Assembly (NCBI RefSeq): GCF_020524025.1
Contig: NZ_JAIVKN010000001.1
Location: 496,001-560,000, forward strand
Length of the DNA stretch: 64,000 nucleotides
Direction: 5' to 3'
Source: Halobacillus litoralis
GTDB taxonomy: Bacteria; Bacillota; Bacilli; Bacillales; Halobacillaceae
The notes under the pieces were generated by a model, which did not search any database, was not told the DNA's origin, and saw only the letters and a list, made by a program, of their open reading frames with translations. Of the stretch, positions 24,780 to 33,930 are shown in pieces. Made by a program: the position numbers and the translations under genes. Each line of letters opens with the position of its first letter. Position 1 is the stretch's first letter.

Positions 24780-25439
24780 ATGTTTTCCATAATCTTAGCT
24801 GGAATGTTTTTTGGATGTCTTTTGTTTGTCTTTACCTTGATTGCCGCTAAAAAAGCAGGGAACTTTTACTTGGCTCCGTTCGTCCTTTTTGTAGCGGCGG
24901 TACTTATAACGGCTTATGGGTTTGTTTTCGTTAGAGGATTTGAAGGGATGGCCTATGGTCTTCTTGGGGCGGGGATGTTTCTAGTGTCGGTCATCGGTAT
25001 TCCTATCATTCCTCTGCTCGAAAAAAAAACCACCCAGAAACAGTGGAACAAATGGGAGCGGGCCCTTCTTGTATTGCTCCCCATTATCTTCTTTGCTACG
25101 ATTGCCTGGCTCATAGTTACAGATGAGAAGTACTGGGTGATCGAAGAAGGAACGATTCCAATAGAAAGTGCAGAAGTAAGGGATGGCTATTACAGGGTCG
25201 AGACCATTTCAGAAGGAAAGAAAATGGTTGTTTTATATTTAGGTCAGACCTATCAGGGAAAAGACTTGAACGTGGACCATGTGAAAGTGCGTGGAAATAC
25301 AGAGGTCGTCATTGATGTCGCAGGTGGGGATTCAAATGAGGGAGCTCCTTTTATTAAAATCGGCTTGGATGAAATCAATGAGCCTTTAGAAGTGAAGACG
25401 ACAGAAGGAACTGTATTTCCTTCTATACTAGAAAAGTAG
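24780..25439 (+). CDS. Membrane protein with C-terminal beta domain, possibly YesK-like
   Basis: A 219-residue protein. The first ~115 residues contain four hydrophobic helices (starting MFSIILAGMFFGCLLFVF), with a short lysine-rich turn (EKKTTQKQWNKWE) before the fourth. Residues ~120-219 form a soluble, probably outer, beta-rich domain. The N-terminal part recalls the YesK family of Bacillus, though I am not certain. AAAGGAGCG is the ribosome site. Confidence 0.55.
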   Translation: MFSIILAGMFFGCLLFVFTLIAAKKAGNFYLAPFVLFVAAVLITAYGFVFVRGFEGMAYGLLGAGMFLVSVIGIPIIPLLEKKTTQKQWNKWERALLVLLPIIFFATIAWLIVTDEKYWVIEEGTIPIESAEVRDGYYRVETISEGKKMVVLYLGQTYQGKDLNVDHVKVRGNTEVVIDVAGGDSNEGAPFIKIGLDEINEPLEVKTTEGTVFPSILEK

Positions 25440-25473
25440 ACGGATTGTGCTCTCGCAGGAAATAGGAAAATGG

Positions 25474-25511
25474 AAGAAGTGTGACGCTCTCTTAGTCACA
25501 CTTCTTTCTTT
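25474..25511 (+). terminator. Terminator
   Basis: AAGAAGTGTGAC/GTCACACTTCTT stem with a TCTTTT tail. Confidence 0.88.
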
Positions 25512-25612
25512 TCATTACGCTTACTGAACATTTTTAAAAAAACATAGGCAGGAAACTCCAAATACTTAGATGGTAAAGATCCATCAACCTATATTCGAAA
25601 GGGGAAAGGATA

Positions 25613-26122
25613 TTGAAAAAAACACTGATACTCGCTGTTCTTCTTATAAGTGCAGCTTGTCAGCAGGGAGGAGTAGATTCAAAAGAGGCCGCGTCAGAAA
25701 AGGAGACAGCTACGATTCCGCTTAAGGAGGAACCAACTCTGATACTTCAGCTGGATGGAGAAAAAATGGCGGGTGAGACGATTTGGGAATGCTGGGTTGA
25801 ATATTGCAGTAAAGAAAGTGCGTTTCCATCAAATGTTTATATTGAAGGAGAAACGGATCACCTCCAACCTGTATCTATCACGAGAGGAGAACGCGTTAAA
25901 GTCAGAATTCGTGGAGAAAAACCTGATCAATTGAGTTATATGATGCAGGAAGAAGGACACGTAGAGTCAAAGAGTGTGGAGGAGGACAGCTTTTCTGTGT
26001 ACGGGGAAGGAAAACAGCATTTTCTGCTGACGGCCGAGTGGTCGACGGAAGAAGGGGATTTCCAAGGTTCGAAGACCATTGGTTTCGTGTTGAATGTAAA
26101 AGAACCTGAGGGAGGCACGTAA
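25613..26122 (+). CDS. Putative lipoprotein
   Basis: A 169-residue exported protein with a short lipoprotein signal peptide and lipobox ISAAC at residues 12-16. A Glu-rich linker follows, then a beta-rich domain with a CWVEYC cysteine pair near 60 that could form a disulfide. The start is TTG with GAAAGGGGAAAGG upstream. The family is not recognised. Confidence 0.7.
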   Translation: MKKTLILAVLLISAACQQGGVDSKEAASEKETATIPLKEEPTLILQLDGEKMAGETIWECWVEYCSKESAFPSNVYIEGETDHLQPVSITRGERVKVRIRGEKPDQLSYMMQEEGHVESKSVEEDSFSVYGEGKQHFLLTAEWSTEEGDFQGSKTIGFVLNVKEPEGGT

Positions 26123-26372
26123 CGGTTGGCTGTGTTTTTTCAAACTGTACGTTTATTTAGTTTCTGTCACTATTAAAGCTGATTTTTAGTAATACCTGAT
26201 CTGTATATTAAATTCGAGAGGGCCTGAATTATCAGCGAAATGGAGTCACAACGCTGTCTTACCAGCGTATAGCTGCACGTTTGTAGATGTAATTTTAGAG
26301 CCTTAGAATTACTCGAACACTTGTCTAAATAAATCCTTCATACTATGGGCAATATTAGAAAGAGGTGATTAT

Positions 26373-27377
26373 ATGGATAAGGAAGAGTTAAAACTCACAT
26401 CTGCTGAAATAGGGACATTGTGGGGAGAGTATGTAAATGGAACTGCCATTAATATGATAAACAAATATATGCTGTCCATTATAGAAGATGAGAAGATGAC
26501 AGAAATCTTCGAAGATGCAATAAAAATTTCAGATAATCAAAACCAGGAAATAGCACGGTTTATTGAAGATGAAGGGTTCCCAGTTCCAGTTGGATTTTCA
26601 GAATCAGACCTTAATAAAGGCTCCAGTAGATTGTTTTCTGACATCTTCTGTTTACACTATCTGCATATAATGACGTTGCACGGATTGATAGGTCATACGA
26701 CATCACTTAGTTCTTCTGTTAGAAAAGATTTAAGATATTTCTATGAATCATGTAGTAAGGATGCTATGAGTATGTATCAACGAACTACTGACTTACTATT
26801 GGAAAAGGGACATTTTCAAAGGGATCCTTACTTCTACCCTGAACATAAACCTGAATTTGTTTTAGGAGAACACTTTATACATGGCTTTTCAGGAGATAAA
26901 CGACCTCTGGCTGCAACAGAGATTATTGCTCTATCCCTTAACATAAAGAAAAAAATATTGAAGAAGTCACTTTCTATAGGATTTAGCCAAGTTGCCCAAT
27001 CAAAAGAGGTTAGAAAATTTTTAGAGAAAATGCAGACTGCATCCAACAAACAAATCCAATCATTAGGTAAGATATTGCAAGGAGATAATCTGCCTGTTCC
27101 AATGTCTTGGGAGTCAGAGGTTACCTCTTCACAGGATTCTCCCTTTTCAGATAAGTTAATGCTGTACCACATGGGTTTCTTATTACAATCTGCCCAGTCT
27201 TATCATGGTGCAGGTCTGGCGTCAGCAATGCGGGTAGATCTCGTAACCACTTATGAGAAGATTATATTGAAAAATATCATGATTACAAAAGAATGGTTTA
27301 ATATAATGATCAAAAATAATTGGTTGGAACAGCCACCACTTGCTCCGGATCGAAAGGAAATAGCAAAAGATAAGTGA
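26373..27377 (+). CDS. DUF3231 family protein
   Basis: A 334-residue protein of the DUF3231 family, common in spore-forming bacilli. It consists of two related helical halves: one starting LTSAEIGTLWGEYVNGTA, one near residue 182 (ATEIIALSLNIKKKILKKSL). Each carries a FPVPVGF / LPVPMSW element about 65 residues into it, consistent with an internal duplication into a ferritin-like or four-helix bundle. Its codons are more AT-rich than those of most neighbours. AGAGGTG is the ribosome site. Function unknown. Confidence 0.88.
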   Translation: MDKEELKLTSAEIGTLWGEYVNGTAINMINKYMLSIIEDEKMTEIFEDAIKISDNQNQEIARFIEDEGFPVPVGFSESDLNKGSSRLFSDIFCLHYLHIMTLHGLIGHTTSLSSSVRKDLRYFYESCSKDAMSMYQRTTDLLLEKGHFQRDPYFYPEHKPEFVLGEHFIHGFSGDKRPLAATEIIALSLNIKKKILKKSLSIGFSQVAQSKEVRKFLEKMQTASNKQIQSLGKILQGDNLPVPMSWESEVTSSQDSPFSDKLMLYHMGFLLQSAQSYHGAGLASAMRVDLVTTYEKIILKNIMITKEWFNIMIKNNWLEQPPLAPDRKEIAKDK

Positions 27378-27420
27378 ATAGAGCTACTGATAGAAAAGGC
27401 TTAGCAAATTAGGTGAAGTT

Positions 27421-27912
27421 ATGGGAATAGGTTATTCTAAAAAAAGCAAGAAATTAGAAGTTTTATTATGGAGTATTGCTTTGCCGGGCTTTGGACAATT
27501 ACTTAATGGAAAATATATAAAAGGAATACTGTTAGTTGGCTTGGAGATTTTTATTAATGTTATGGGAAACTTTAATAAAATCATTGTTTTGAGTTTTAAT
27601 TTAAAGATTGAGGAAGCAATTGCTGAAACCAATTATATGTGGCTGATGTTTTATCCGTGTTTATATTTCTTTTCTATTTGGGATGCATATAAGGATGCTG
27701 GTGGAGGACAGGACAAATCCTTTGCCTATCTGCCTCTTGTATTCTCGTCCTATTTCGTTACGATAGGCCTGATATTTTCGTCTGAATTTACACTTTTTGG
27801 ATACTTAATTGGTCCGGTATGGCTGCCTATATTATTCCTCCCCCTTGGTTTAGGTATAGGGGTAATCATAAGAAGGATATTGTTGAAAATATATTCAATG
27901 GAAAAAATTTGA
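27421..27912 (+). CDS. TM2-like membrane protein
   Basis: A 163-residue protein with about four helices. The N-terminal SIALPGFGQLLNGKYIKGIL, just after a lysine-rich start, resembles the TM2-like motif of small membrane proteins. A soluble loop (DAYKDAGGGQDKS) follows helix 3. It lies 43 bases after the DUF3231 gene and shares its AT-rich base use, so the two probably form an operon. Confidence 0.65.
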   Translation: MGIGYSKKSKKLEVLLWSIALPGFGQLLNGKYIKGILLVGLEIFINVMGNFNKIIVLSFNLKIEEAIAETNYMWLMFYPCLYFFSIWDAYKDAGGGQDKSFAYLPLVFSSYFVTIGLIFSSEFTLFGYLIGPVWLPILFLPLGLGIGVIIRRILLKIYSMEKI

Positions 27913-28057
27913 ACTTACGGATTTTATTTATGGAAAAACAGCCTACAAAGGGGCTGGGAAAACATATCTAAACATACAACTTAATTAGAAGAATATTTGG
28001 GTTGGGGAAACTGCATGTTGTGCTCAAAAAAGCACCCGAACCAAACTACTTAAAGAT

Positions 28058-28098
28058 AAGGCTCTGTTAAAGTCGAGTGTTGACTTTAACAGAGCCTT
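28058..28098. repeat. Perfect inverted repeat built from the IS-end-like sequence
   Basis: AAGGCTCTGTTAAAGTC and its exact reverse complement (17 bp each) flank a 7-base loop GAGTGTT. The left arm plus loop matches the end-like repeat at 16458. It could be two element ends brought together by internal deletion, or a very small hairpin element. It has no T tract and so is a poor terminator. Confidence 0.7.
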
Positions 28099-28137
28099 GT
28101 TCCGTTATCTTGATGAGAGGTTGGGAGGGGAGTGAAA

Positions 28138-28232
28138 GCCGTCCGCTTTCCGCGGGAAACGCTGAGCCTCCCCGGACTCTTCGTCCTACAGGGTCTTTCA
28201 TTGTTCCTTCTCCCGCAGGAATCTACCTGTTT
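28138..28232 (+). repeat. GC-rich Bacillaceae-type intergenic repeat, copy 1
   Basis: Contains CGCTTTCCGCGGG, GAGCCTCCCCG, GGGTCTTTC and CCCGCAGGAATCTAC in order. The same sequence blocks recur at 58296-58362 (inverted) and 59625-59712 (inverted), always between genes. Similar repeats are widespread in Bacillaceae genomes; function unknown. Confidence 0.7.
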
Positions 28233-28296
28233 TCCCTTCCCTTCTTTCGTAATCGATTTCCGTCCTTCCCATTTTGAAGAAGATTTGCACCTTTTT

Positions 28297-28695
28297 CTAA
28301 TCGCAGTATTTATCGATAAAATCTTGTCTATCCATCATTCTAATTGGTTCTTCATTGTCTTCAAGAAAAAGGTAGGAACCCAAGGCATTTTCATCGGTGT
28401 ATAAGACAGCTAGTCGGATATCCCCTTCATTGCATTTCTGTTTCAGAGTGTATAAGTTTTTTTGCATCACTTTATTTTCATCGTCCGGTATTTCAATATC
28501 AATGGATTCAAATACGTTTAAGTAATGTTCAGAATCCCTCACATTGATATCTTGTGCATCAACAGATTCCACTGTCCAGTCATTAGCTTCTGCACTCCAT
28601 TCTTTTTCGGTCACGTCTTTATTGAACGGGTTACTTTGGCATGAGATCAGGAAAAGGAATGAAAAAATGAGGTATGTTTTCCGCTGAATTTTCAT
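28297..28695 (-). CDS. Putative lipoprotein
   Basis: A 132-residue protein with a lipoprotein signal ending in LFLISC (Cys at residue 19). The mature part is acidic, with AVLYTDENALGSYLFLED and a C-terminal RQDFIDKYCD. CAGGAGGTGATC is a perfect ribosome site. No family recognised. Confidence 0.68.
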   Translation of the reverse strand: MKIQRKTYLIFSFLFLISCQSNPFNKDVTEKEWSAEANDWTVESVDAQDINVRDSEHYLNVFESIDIEIPDDENKVMQKNLYTLKQKCNEGDIRLAVLYTDENALGSYLFLEDNEEPIRMMDRQDFIDKYCD

Positions 28696-28967
28696 CTGAT
28701 CACCTCCTGAATATTAACACGAACTGTCATGCATGCCCCCTTAAGCTTACAACTGCCTTTCCCTGAATTTAACTACTTTATACAAATGACAAGCGTGTAT
28801 ATCCAATTAAGCGGTAGTCTTCTTGGTAACTATACGCAATTCGATTATTCAAGTAATGGGGACGGTCCTGAATGAAAGGGATCGCCTCGTTTTGATCTGA
28901 CAAGGGAATTATGTGGAGGATATATGAATGCGTCTTTATACATTTCTTAGAAGAGAGGGGAATCTAA

Positions 28968-29468
28968 ATGATTGAAACAAAAAGATGTGTACTTAATGAA
29001 GTGAATCAAGCAGATTTTAATGACGTTAAGAACCTATACGTGAACGATGATGTAAGAAAGTTTCTTGGAGGTACGAGAGAAGAAGTTGAAATACAGGGGA
29101 TTATTGATCAAATGGTGAATAACGATGTAGACGCATGGTACTGGGGTGTACGAAAGGCGCTCACGCTTGAGTTTATTGGCATAATTTCATTAGACCCTCA
29201 TCATTCAGGTAATCATACGGAAGTTTCATATCAATTGCTGCCTGAATGGTGGGGGAAGGGGTATGCAACGGAAGTCGTAAAGGAAGTAATAGAGTATGGA
29301 TTTCAACAATTGAATCTAAAAAGAATTGTTGCGGAAACGCAGGCGGCAAACAAACCTTCATGTAAGCTTTTGGAAAGGGTGGGTATGACAAAGATTGATC
29401 AATATCAAAGATTTGGTGCCACACAATCCTTATATAGTAAATCTAACTGTCCAAGCCTGCATTCATAA
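28968..29468 (+). CDS. GNAT family N-acetyltransferase
   Basis: A 166-residue RimJ/RimL-type acetyltransferase. The CoA-binding segment is SYQLLPEWWGKGYATEVVKE near 87-106. It is followed by KRIVAETQAANKPSCKLLER, the usual N-x-x-S-x-x-L-L-E pattern. AGAGAGGGG precedes the ATG. It is monocistronic; substrate unknown. Confidence 0.85.
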   Translation: MIETKRCVLNEVNQADFNDVKNLYVNDDVRKFLGGTREEVEIQGIIDQMVNNDVDAWYWGVRKALTLEFIGIISLDPHHSGNHTEVSYQLLPEWWGKGYATEVVKEVIEYGFQQLNLKRIVAETQAANKPSCKLLERVGMTKIDQYQRFGATQSLYSKSNCPSLHS

Positions 29469-29931
29469 ACTATCTTGACTTTGATCTTGTGGTAAGGGAG
29501 GTATTAGGTTATACAGGTCTGCTCTTAGTTGAACTTCATTGTATTCGTTATTTACATCGGGTCTTTGAAACGGAAAGCCTCTTTCACAGTGCTCTCTATT
29601 ATTCCTCTGCTTTTCACTATTCAGCTTTACTACTAAACGTACATAAATGTTCTAAGGTCTTTTATTATCCCTGGGGAATTGTTCAATCTTTATACAAAAG
29701 ATTCTATCCCATTGAACATTATCGATCGATATTATATCAATATACAATTCAGTTATATTAATATGTCTGAATATTTACAAAAAAGTGGATTGATCTTAAT
29801 GTATAGAGGGTATAAAAGGATCATGAAATAAAAGGAATGCATCGATGGCCGACACCAATCGCTTTTCATACATAAGTAAGGGCCTTGTCCGTAAAACAAT
29901 CCAATAATCTTTTACCGAAGGAGAGAATGGA
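29469..29931. other. AT-rich intergenic region
   Basis: No supported gene. A weak ORF exists on the plus strand but lacks a ribosome site and any family pattern. A TTGATC/TATAAA pair near 29791-29817 might be the egt promoter, but the 15-bp spacing is poor. Confidence 0.4.
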
Positions 29932-31182
29932 ATGACGACAGTAAAGCCGAAGAGTGTTGTTCAGGAGTATCGGGACGTACGATATTATAGTGAAAAACTA
30001 GTCCAGACGTTGGAGGTTGAAGATTTCGTTGTGCAGGCGGCGGCTCATGTCAGTCCCACAAAGTGGCATTTAGCCCATACCACGTGGTTTTTCGAGAAGT
30101 TTATTTTAGAGGTATATGTACCGGATTACAAATATTTCAACGAAGAGTTTCTCTTTTTATTTAACTCGTATTATGAGACGGTTGGTGAATTTCACCCGCA
30201 GCAAAAGCGCGGTCTGATTACAAGACCTACGGTGAGGGAAACGATGGCTTACCGTGAACATGTCGATCAGGAAATGAAAGAGCTGCTGTCAGAAAAAGAA
30301 GGCGACGCTACGATTACCTCCCTGGTTGAAATTGGACTGCAGCACGAACAGCAGCACCAGGAATTGATCTTGATGGATATTAAATACAACTTTTCATTCA
30401 ACCCGCTTTATCCGTCCTTGAAAGAAAAAGTCGATCCTCTCCTTAAGGAAGCTCCGCCTCTTTCTTTTGAGGAATATGAAGAAGGCGTAGTGGAAGTCGG
30501 CCACGATGGCGGCGGCTTTGCCTTTGACAATGAGGGACCGCGTCACAAAACCTATCTTCATTCCTACAAGCTGGCCAATCGTCCTGTAACCAATGGTGAA
30601 TTTATTCAGTTTATCGAAAGCGGGGGATATGAAGAGGCTGCTTACTGGCTTTCTGATGGATGGTCTAAAGTGAAAGAAGAACAGTGGAAACACCCGGAAT
30701 ATTGGCAGGAAAAGGACGGGCAGTGGTTTTATTTCACCTTATCAGGTCTTAAGGAGATAGATCTTGATGCACCTGTCGTCCACGTGAGTTTTTATGAAGC
30801 GGATGCGTATGCAAGATGGGCGGGAAAACGCCTCCCGACTGAACAGGAGTGGGAGCATGCGATGGAGAACCTTCTCTTAGATGGTCATTTTATGGAGGAT
30901 GAATCTTTCCAGCCACATGCCGGGTACACGGGGCAGTCGATGGAGAAAGCTTACGGGGATGTGTGGGAATGGACGCAGAGTCCTTATGTTCCTTATCCGG
31001 GAAATAAGCCGTTGGAAGGTGCTCTTGGTGAGTATAATGCCAAGTTTATGGCCAACCAGATTGTATTAAAGGGCGGGTCCTGTGTCACACCAAGGTCGCA
31101 TATCCGTTCTACGTACCGAAACTTCTTCCATCCGCATATGAGATGGCAGTTCAGCGGTTTCCGATTGGCGGAAGATGTATGA
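29932..31182 (+). CDS. egtB: Ergothioneine biosynthesis protein EgtB (sulfoxide synthase)
   Basis: A 416-residue non-haem iron enzyme that joins a thiol (gamma-glutamylcysteine or cysteine) and oxygen to trimethylhistidine. An N-terminal DinB-like domain carries the three iron histidines: WHLAHTTWFFE (residues 45-55) and HEQQHQE (138-144). The C-terminal formylglycine-enzyme-like domain runs from ~185 (VEVGHDGGGFAFDNEGPRH) to GGSCVTPRSHIRSTYRNFFH and FSGFRLAEDV. Length and motifs fit EgtB fully. AAGGAGAGAATGG is the ribosome site. It overlaps egtD by ATGA. No egtA or egtC is near, as in reduced operons where other thiols may be used. Confidence 0.94.
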   Translation: MTTVKPKSVVQEYRDVRYYSEKLVQTLEVEDFVVQAAAHVSPTKWHLAHTTWFFEKFILEVYVPDYKYFNEEFLFLFNSYYETVGEFHPQQKRGLITRPTVRETMAYREHVDQEMKELLSEKEGDATITSLVEIGLQHEQQHQELILMDIKYNFSFNPLYPSLKEKVDPLLKEAPPLSFEEYEEGVVEVGHDGGGFAFDNEGPRHKTYLHSYKLANRPVTNGEFIQFIESGGYEEAAYWLSDGWSKVKEEQWKHPEYWQEKDGQWFYFTLSGLKEIDLDAPVVHVSFYEADAYARWAGKRLPTEQEWEHAMENLLLDGHFMEDESFQPHAGYTGQSMEKAYGDVWEWTQSPYVPYPGNKPLEGALGEYNAKFMANQIVLKGGSCVTPRSHIRSTYRNFFHPHMRWQFSGFRLAEDV

Positions 31183-32123
31183 AGATAAAGACACAGGCAG
31201 AAGAACAAATTCTGACCCTTTCTGATATGGCTGTTGGATTGACGGGGAAACAGAAATCGATACCGGCTAAGTTTTTATATGATGAAAAAGGTTCACAGCT
31301 TTTTGAGGAAATCACGGACCTGCCGGAATACTACCAGACGAGAACAGAATCGGAAATCCTATTGGATAATATCGAGGTGTGGCAGAAAATTTTCAATCAG
31401 CCGACTGCTTTAATTGAACTCGGCAGCGGAAGTAGTAAAAAAACGAAAATCCTGCTTGACCATATGAAGGGGATTACTTCTTATGTCCCTATTGATATAT
31501 CCGAAGAGTTTCTATCTGACGTTGTCACGAGTCTCCAAAGTCAATATCCTGAGATTGCTGTTGAAGGCATCAGTGCGGACTATACCCAGCCATTTTCTCT
31601 CCCGGTACTGGAAGAGGTTCAGAAGGTCGTCTTTTTTCCAGGATCTACAATTGGAAACTTTGAACCGGAGGAAGCGGTCGGCTTTCTGTCGAACATTCGC
31701 TCCCTGCTTCAGGCAGGAGACAGGATGATTATGGGTGTAGACCGAAAGAAAGATCGTGCGACGATTGAAGCGGCTTATAACGATCAGGCAGGCGTCACGG
31801 AAGCTTTCAATAAGAACCTGCTGACAAGAATGAACAGGGAGTTTGGCGCTGACTTTGATATCGACGCGTTTGATCATGTTTCTTTTTTTAATGAGATAGA
31901 AGGACGCATTGAAATGCATTTACAGAGCAGGACGAACCAGGCCGTAAGGGTGGAAGGCGAAACGATTGTATTTAGAGCAGAAGAACGGATTCATACGGAA
32001 AACAGCTACAAATATGATCCCGGTGATATGGTCCGCCTTGCGAAAGCCAGCGGATTCCAACTTCGGACCGTCGTTTCAGACGAAAGGGATTATTTTAGTG
32101 TCTGCGTGCTTGAAGTTTTGTAG
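31179..32123 (+). CDS. egtD: L-histidine N-alpha-methyltransferase EgtD
   Basis: A 314-residue SAM-dependent methyltransferase converting L-histidine to hercynine, the first step of ergothioneine synthesis. It shows IPAKFLYDEKGSQLFEEIT and LPEYYQTRTESEIL near the N-terminus, the SAM motif LIELGSGSSKKTKILLDH near 88, and VFFPGSTIGNFEPEEA near 150. The C-terminal ENSYKYDPGDMVRLAKASGF is also typical. The ATG at 31179 overlaps the egtB stop by four bases, so translation is coupled. A terminator follows. Ergothioneine is common in actinobacteria and fungi but rare in Bacillota, so transfer is likely. Confidence 0.94.
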   Translation: MKIKTQAEEQILTLSDMAVGLTGKQKSIPAKFLYDEKGSQLFEEITDLPEYYQTRTESEILLDNIEVWQKIFNQPTALIELGSGSSKKTKILLDHMKGITSYVPIDISEEFLSDVVTSLQSQYPEIAVEGISADYTQPFSLPVLEEVQKVVFFPGSTIGNFEPEEAVGFLSNIRSLLQAGDRMIMGVDRKKDRATIEAAYNDQAGVTEAFNKNLLTRMNREFGADFDIDAFDHVSFFNEIEGRIEMHLQSRTNQAVRVEGETIVFRAEERIHTENSYKYDPGDMVRLAKASGFQLRTVVSDERDYFSVCVLEVL

Positions 32124-32161
32124 CGGACTGAACAAAATCTTCCATTCAGCATCACTAAAAC

Positions 32162-32206
32162 AGCCAGGGAACCTCTTTTTATAAGGGGTTCTTTGGCTTT
32201 TGTTTT
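32162..32206 (+). terminator. Terminator of egtBD
   Basis: AGCCAGGGAACC pairs imperfectly with GGGTTCTTTGGCT, then TTTTGTTTT. It overlaps the first bases of the truncated thiG frame. Confidence 0.65.
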
Positions 32207-32871
32207 ATCAAATTTTAACCTTTACTGTCCGGCGGATGAATATCTTTGAACCGAGTCACCCGAATTTTCTTGAGCAGCTGGATCTCAGCAAGTATGCTCT
32301 TCTGCCTAATACCGCGGGTGCGAAAACGGCTGAAGAAGCTGTGCGTCATGCAAAATTAGCGAAAGCATCCGGACTTTGCGATATGATTAAGGTGGAAGTC
32401 ATCGGATGTGATAAGACACTGCTTCCGGACCCTGTAGAAACGTTGAAAGCAACTGAAACGCTGTTGGAAGAAGGCTTTACCGTTCTTCCCTACACATCAG
32501 ACGACGTTGTTCTGGCCGGGAGACTTGAGGAGATGGGGGCTCATGCGGTTATGCCGGGGGCCTCTCCGATTGGTTCGGGGCAGGGAATCATCAACCCGTT
32601 GAATCTTCGTTTTATTATCGAACAAACAAGGGTACCTGTTATTGTAGATGCTGGAATTGGATCTCCATCTGATGCATCCCAGGCGATGGAGCTTGGAGCG
32701 GACGGTGTCTTATTAAATACAGCTGTTTCGGGAGCAAAAGATCCTGTGAAAATGGCGCTGGTGATGAAGAAGGCAATTGAAGCTGGACGACTCGGATATG
32801 AAGCAGGAAGGATTTCAAAGAAAGCCTACGCAGCAGCGAGTAGTCCTATGGAAGGAATGAGTCAAAAATGA
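32200..32871 (+). pseudogene. thiG: 5'-truncated thiazole synthase gene thiG
   Basis: The frame gives ThiG from about residue 36 on. It reads [38 protein letters not shown] with the Schiff-base lysine, [14 protein letters not shown], and [20 protein letters not shown]. The first ~35 residues of normal ThiG, including the GTGKY strand and first helix, are absent, as are thiO and thiS, which usually precede thiG in Bacillus. The egtBD terminator abuts the truncated end, and the only available start is a TTG at 32200 without a ribosome site (ATG at 32236 would lose more). So the thi operon was cut by a deletion or by insertion of the egt block. Activity is doubtful; the rest of the frame is intact, suggesting a recent event. 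Confidence 0.8.
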
Positions 32872-33890
32872 ATGAACGCTATTCCAGGCAGACCCTATTC
32901 TCACCAATTGGAGAAGCCGGTCAGGAAAAAGTGAAACAAAAACATGTGCTTCTACTTGGAGCAGGGGCGCTTGGAACAGGAAGTGCAGAAGCGCTTGTAC
33001 GCGCAGGGATCGGCACGCTGACGATCATTGACCGTGACTACGTAGAGTGGAGCAATCTGCAGCGTCAACAGCTCTATACAGAGAGTGATGCCACCGCACG
33101 GCTTCCAAAAGCCGTGGCGGCTAAAAACCGCTTAACGGAACTTAACAGCGAAGTGGAAATTAGAGCCTATGTGATGGATGCAGACCCGAGAGAACTTGAG
33201 ACTATGATTTCTGGTGTCGATCTTATGATTGATGCCACAGATAACTTCGATGCCCGTATGGTGATGAACGATTTGTCCCAAAAACATGGGATCCCGTGGA
33301 TCTACGGGGCTTGTGTGAGCAGCTATGGCATCAGTTACACAGTCCTTCCCGGTGAAAGTCCTTGTCTGAACTGCCTTCTTGGTCAAGTTCCGCTTGGCGG
33401 TCTGACATGCGATACAGCAGGCATTATCAGCCCGGCTGTACAAATGGTCGTTGCTCATCAAACAGCGGAAGCGCTGAAAATTCTAGTGGAGGATTGGGAA
33501 GCTGTGAGGCGTAAGCTTGTTTCGTTTGATTTATGGGCGAACCAACATTCCGCGATCGGTGTATCGGTAATGAAAAACCCAGACTGCCCTTCGTGCGGTG
33601 AACAACGTTCTTACCCGTATTTATCCTATGACATGCAGATGAAGACAGCTGTTTTGTGCGGGCGTGATTCCGTTCAAATTCGTCCATCTACTAAGCAGGA
33701 GTGGGATCTGCCATCTTTAGCTGACAATCTTTCCCGTTTGAGCGGGACGGTGGAACGCAATCCTTATCTCGTATCTTTCACAACCGGTGAAAAACGAATG
33801 GTTTTATTTAAGGATGGCCGCGCCCTCATTCATGGTACACAGGATACAGCGGAAGCAAAGACGCTGTACCACAAATATTTTGGTTCATAA
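32868..33890 (+). CDS. thiF: ThiF family adenylyltransferase
   Basis: A 340-residue E1-like enzyme that activates the C-terminus of ThiS in thiazole synthesis, or MoaD in MoeB roles. The ATP loop is [21 protein letters not shown] near 29-49, followed by [20 protein letters not shown]. It has the zinc cysteines CLNCLLG and CPSCGE, and [12 protein letters not shown]. Its ATG overlaps the thiG stop by four bases, the normal thiGF arrangement. It seems intact but has lost its thiS/thiG partners at this locus and may depend on read-through or on other sulfur carriers. Confidence 0.88.
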   Translation: MNERYSRQTLFSPIGEAGQEKVKQKHVLLLGAGALGTGSAEALVRAGIGTLTIIDRDYVEWSNLQRQQLYTESDATARLPKAVAAKNRLTELNSEVEIRAYVMDADPRELETMISGVDLMIDATDNFDARMVMNDLSQKHGIPWIYGACVSSYGISYTVLPGESPCLNCLLGQVPLGGLTCDTAGIISPAVQMVVAHQTAEALKILVEDWEAVRRKLVSFDLWANQHSAIGVSVMKNPDCPSCGEQRSYPYLSYDMQMKTAVLCGRDSVQIRPSTKQEWDLPSLADNLSRLSGTVERNPYLVSFTTGEKRMVLFKDGRALIHGTQDTAEAKTLYHKYFGS

Positions 33891-33892
33891 GA

Positions 33893-33926
33893 AAAAGCCC
33901 GGCAGACCTTTATCTGCCGGGCTTTT
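33893..33926. terminator. Bidirectional terminator
   Basis: AAAAGCCCGGCAGA/TCTGCCGGGCTTTT between thiF and the convergent ZIP gene. Confidence 0.9.
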
Positions 33927-33930
33927 CATA

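Noticed and set aside
29489-29761. 90-codon ORF downstream of the GNAT gene
   Set aside because: No ribosome site, low-complexity hydrophobic and aromatic content, no family pattern; lies in AT-rich spacer.
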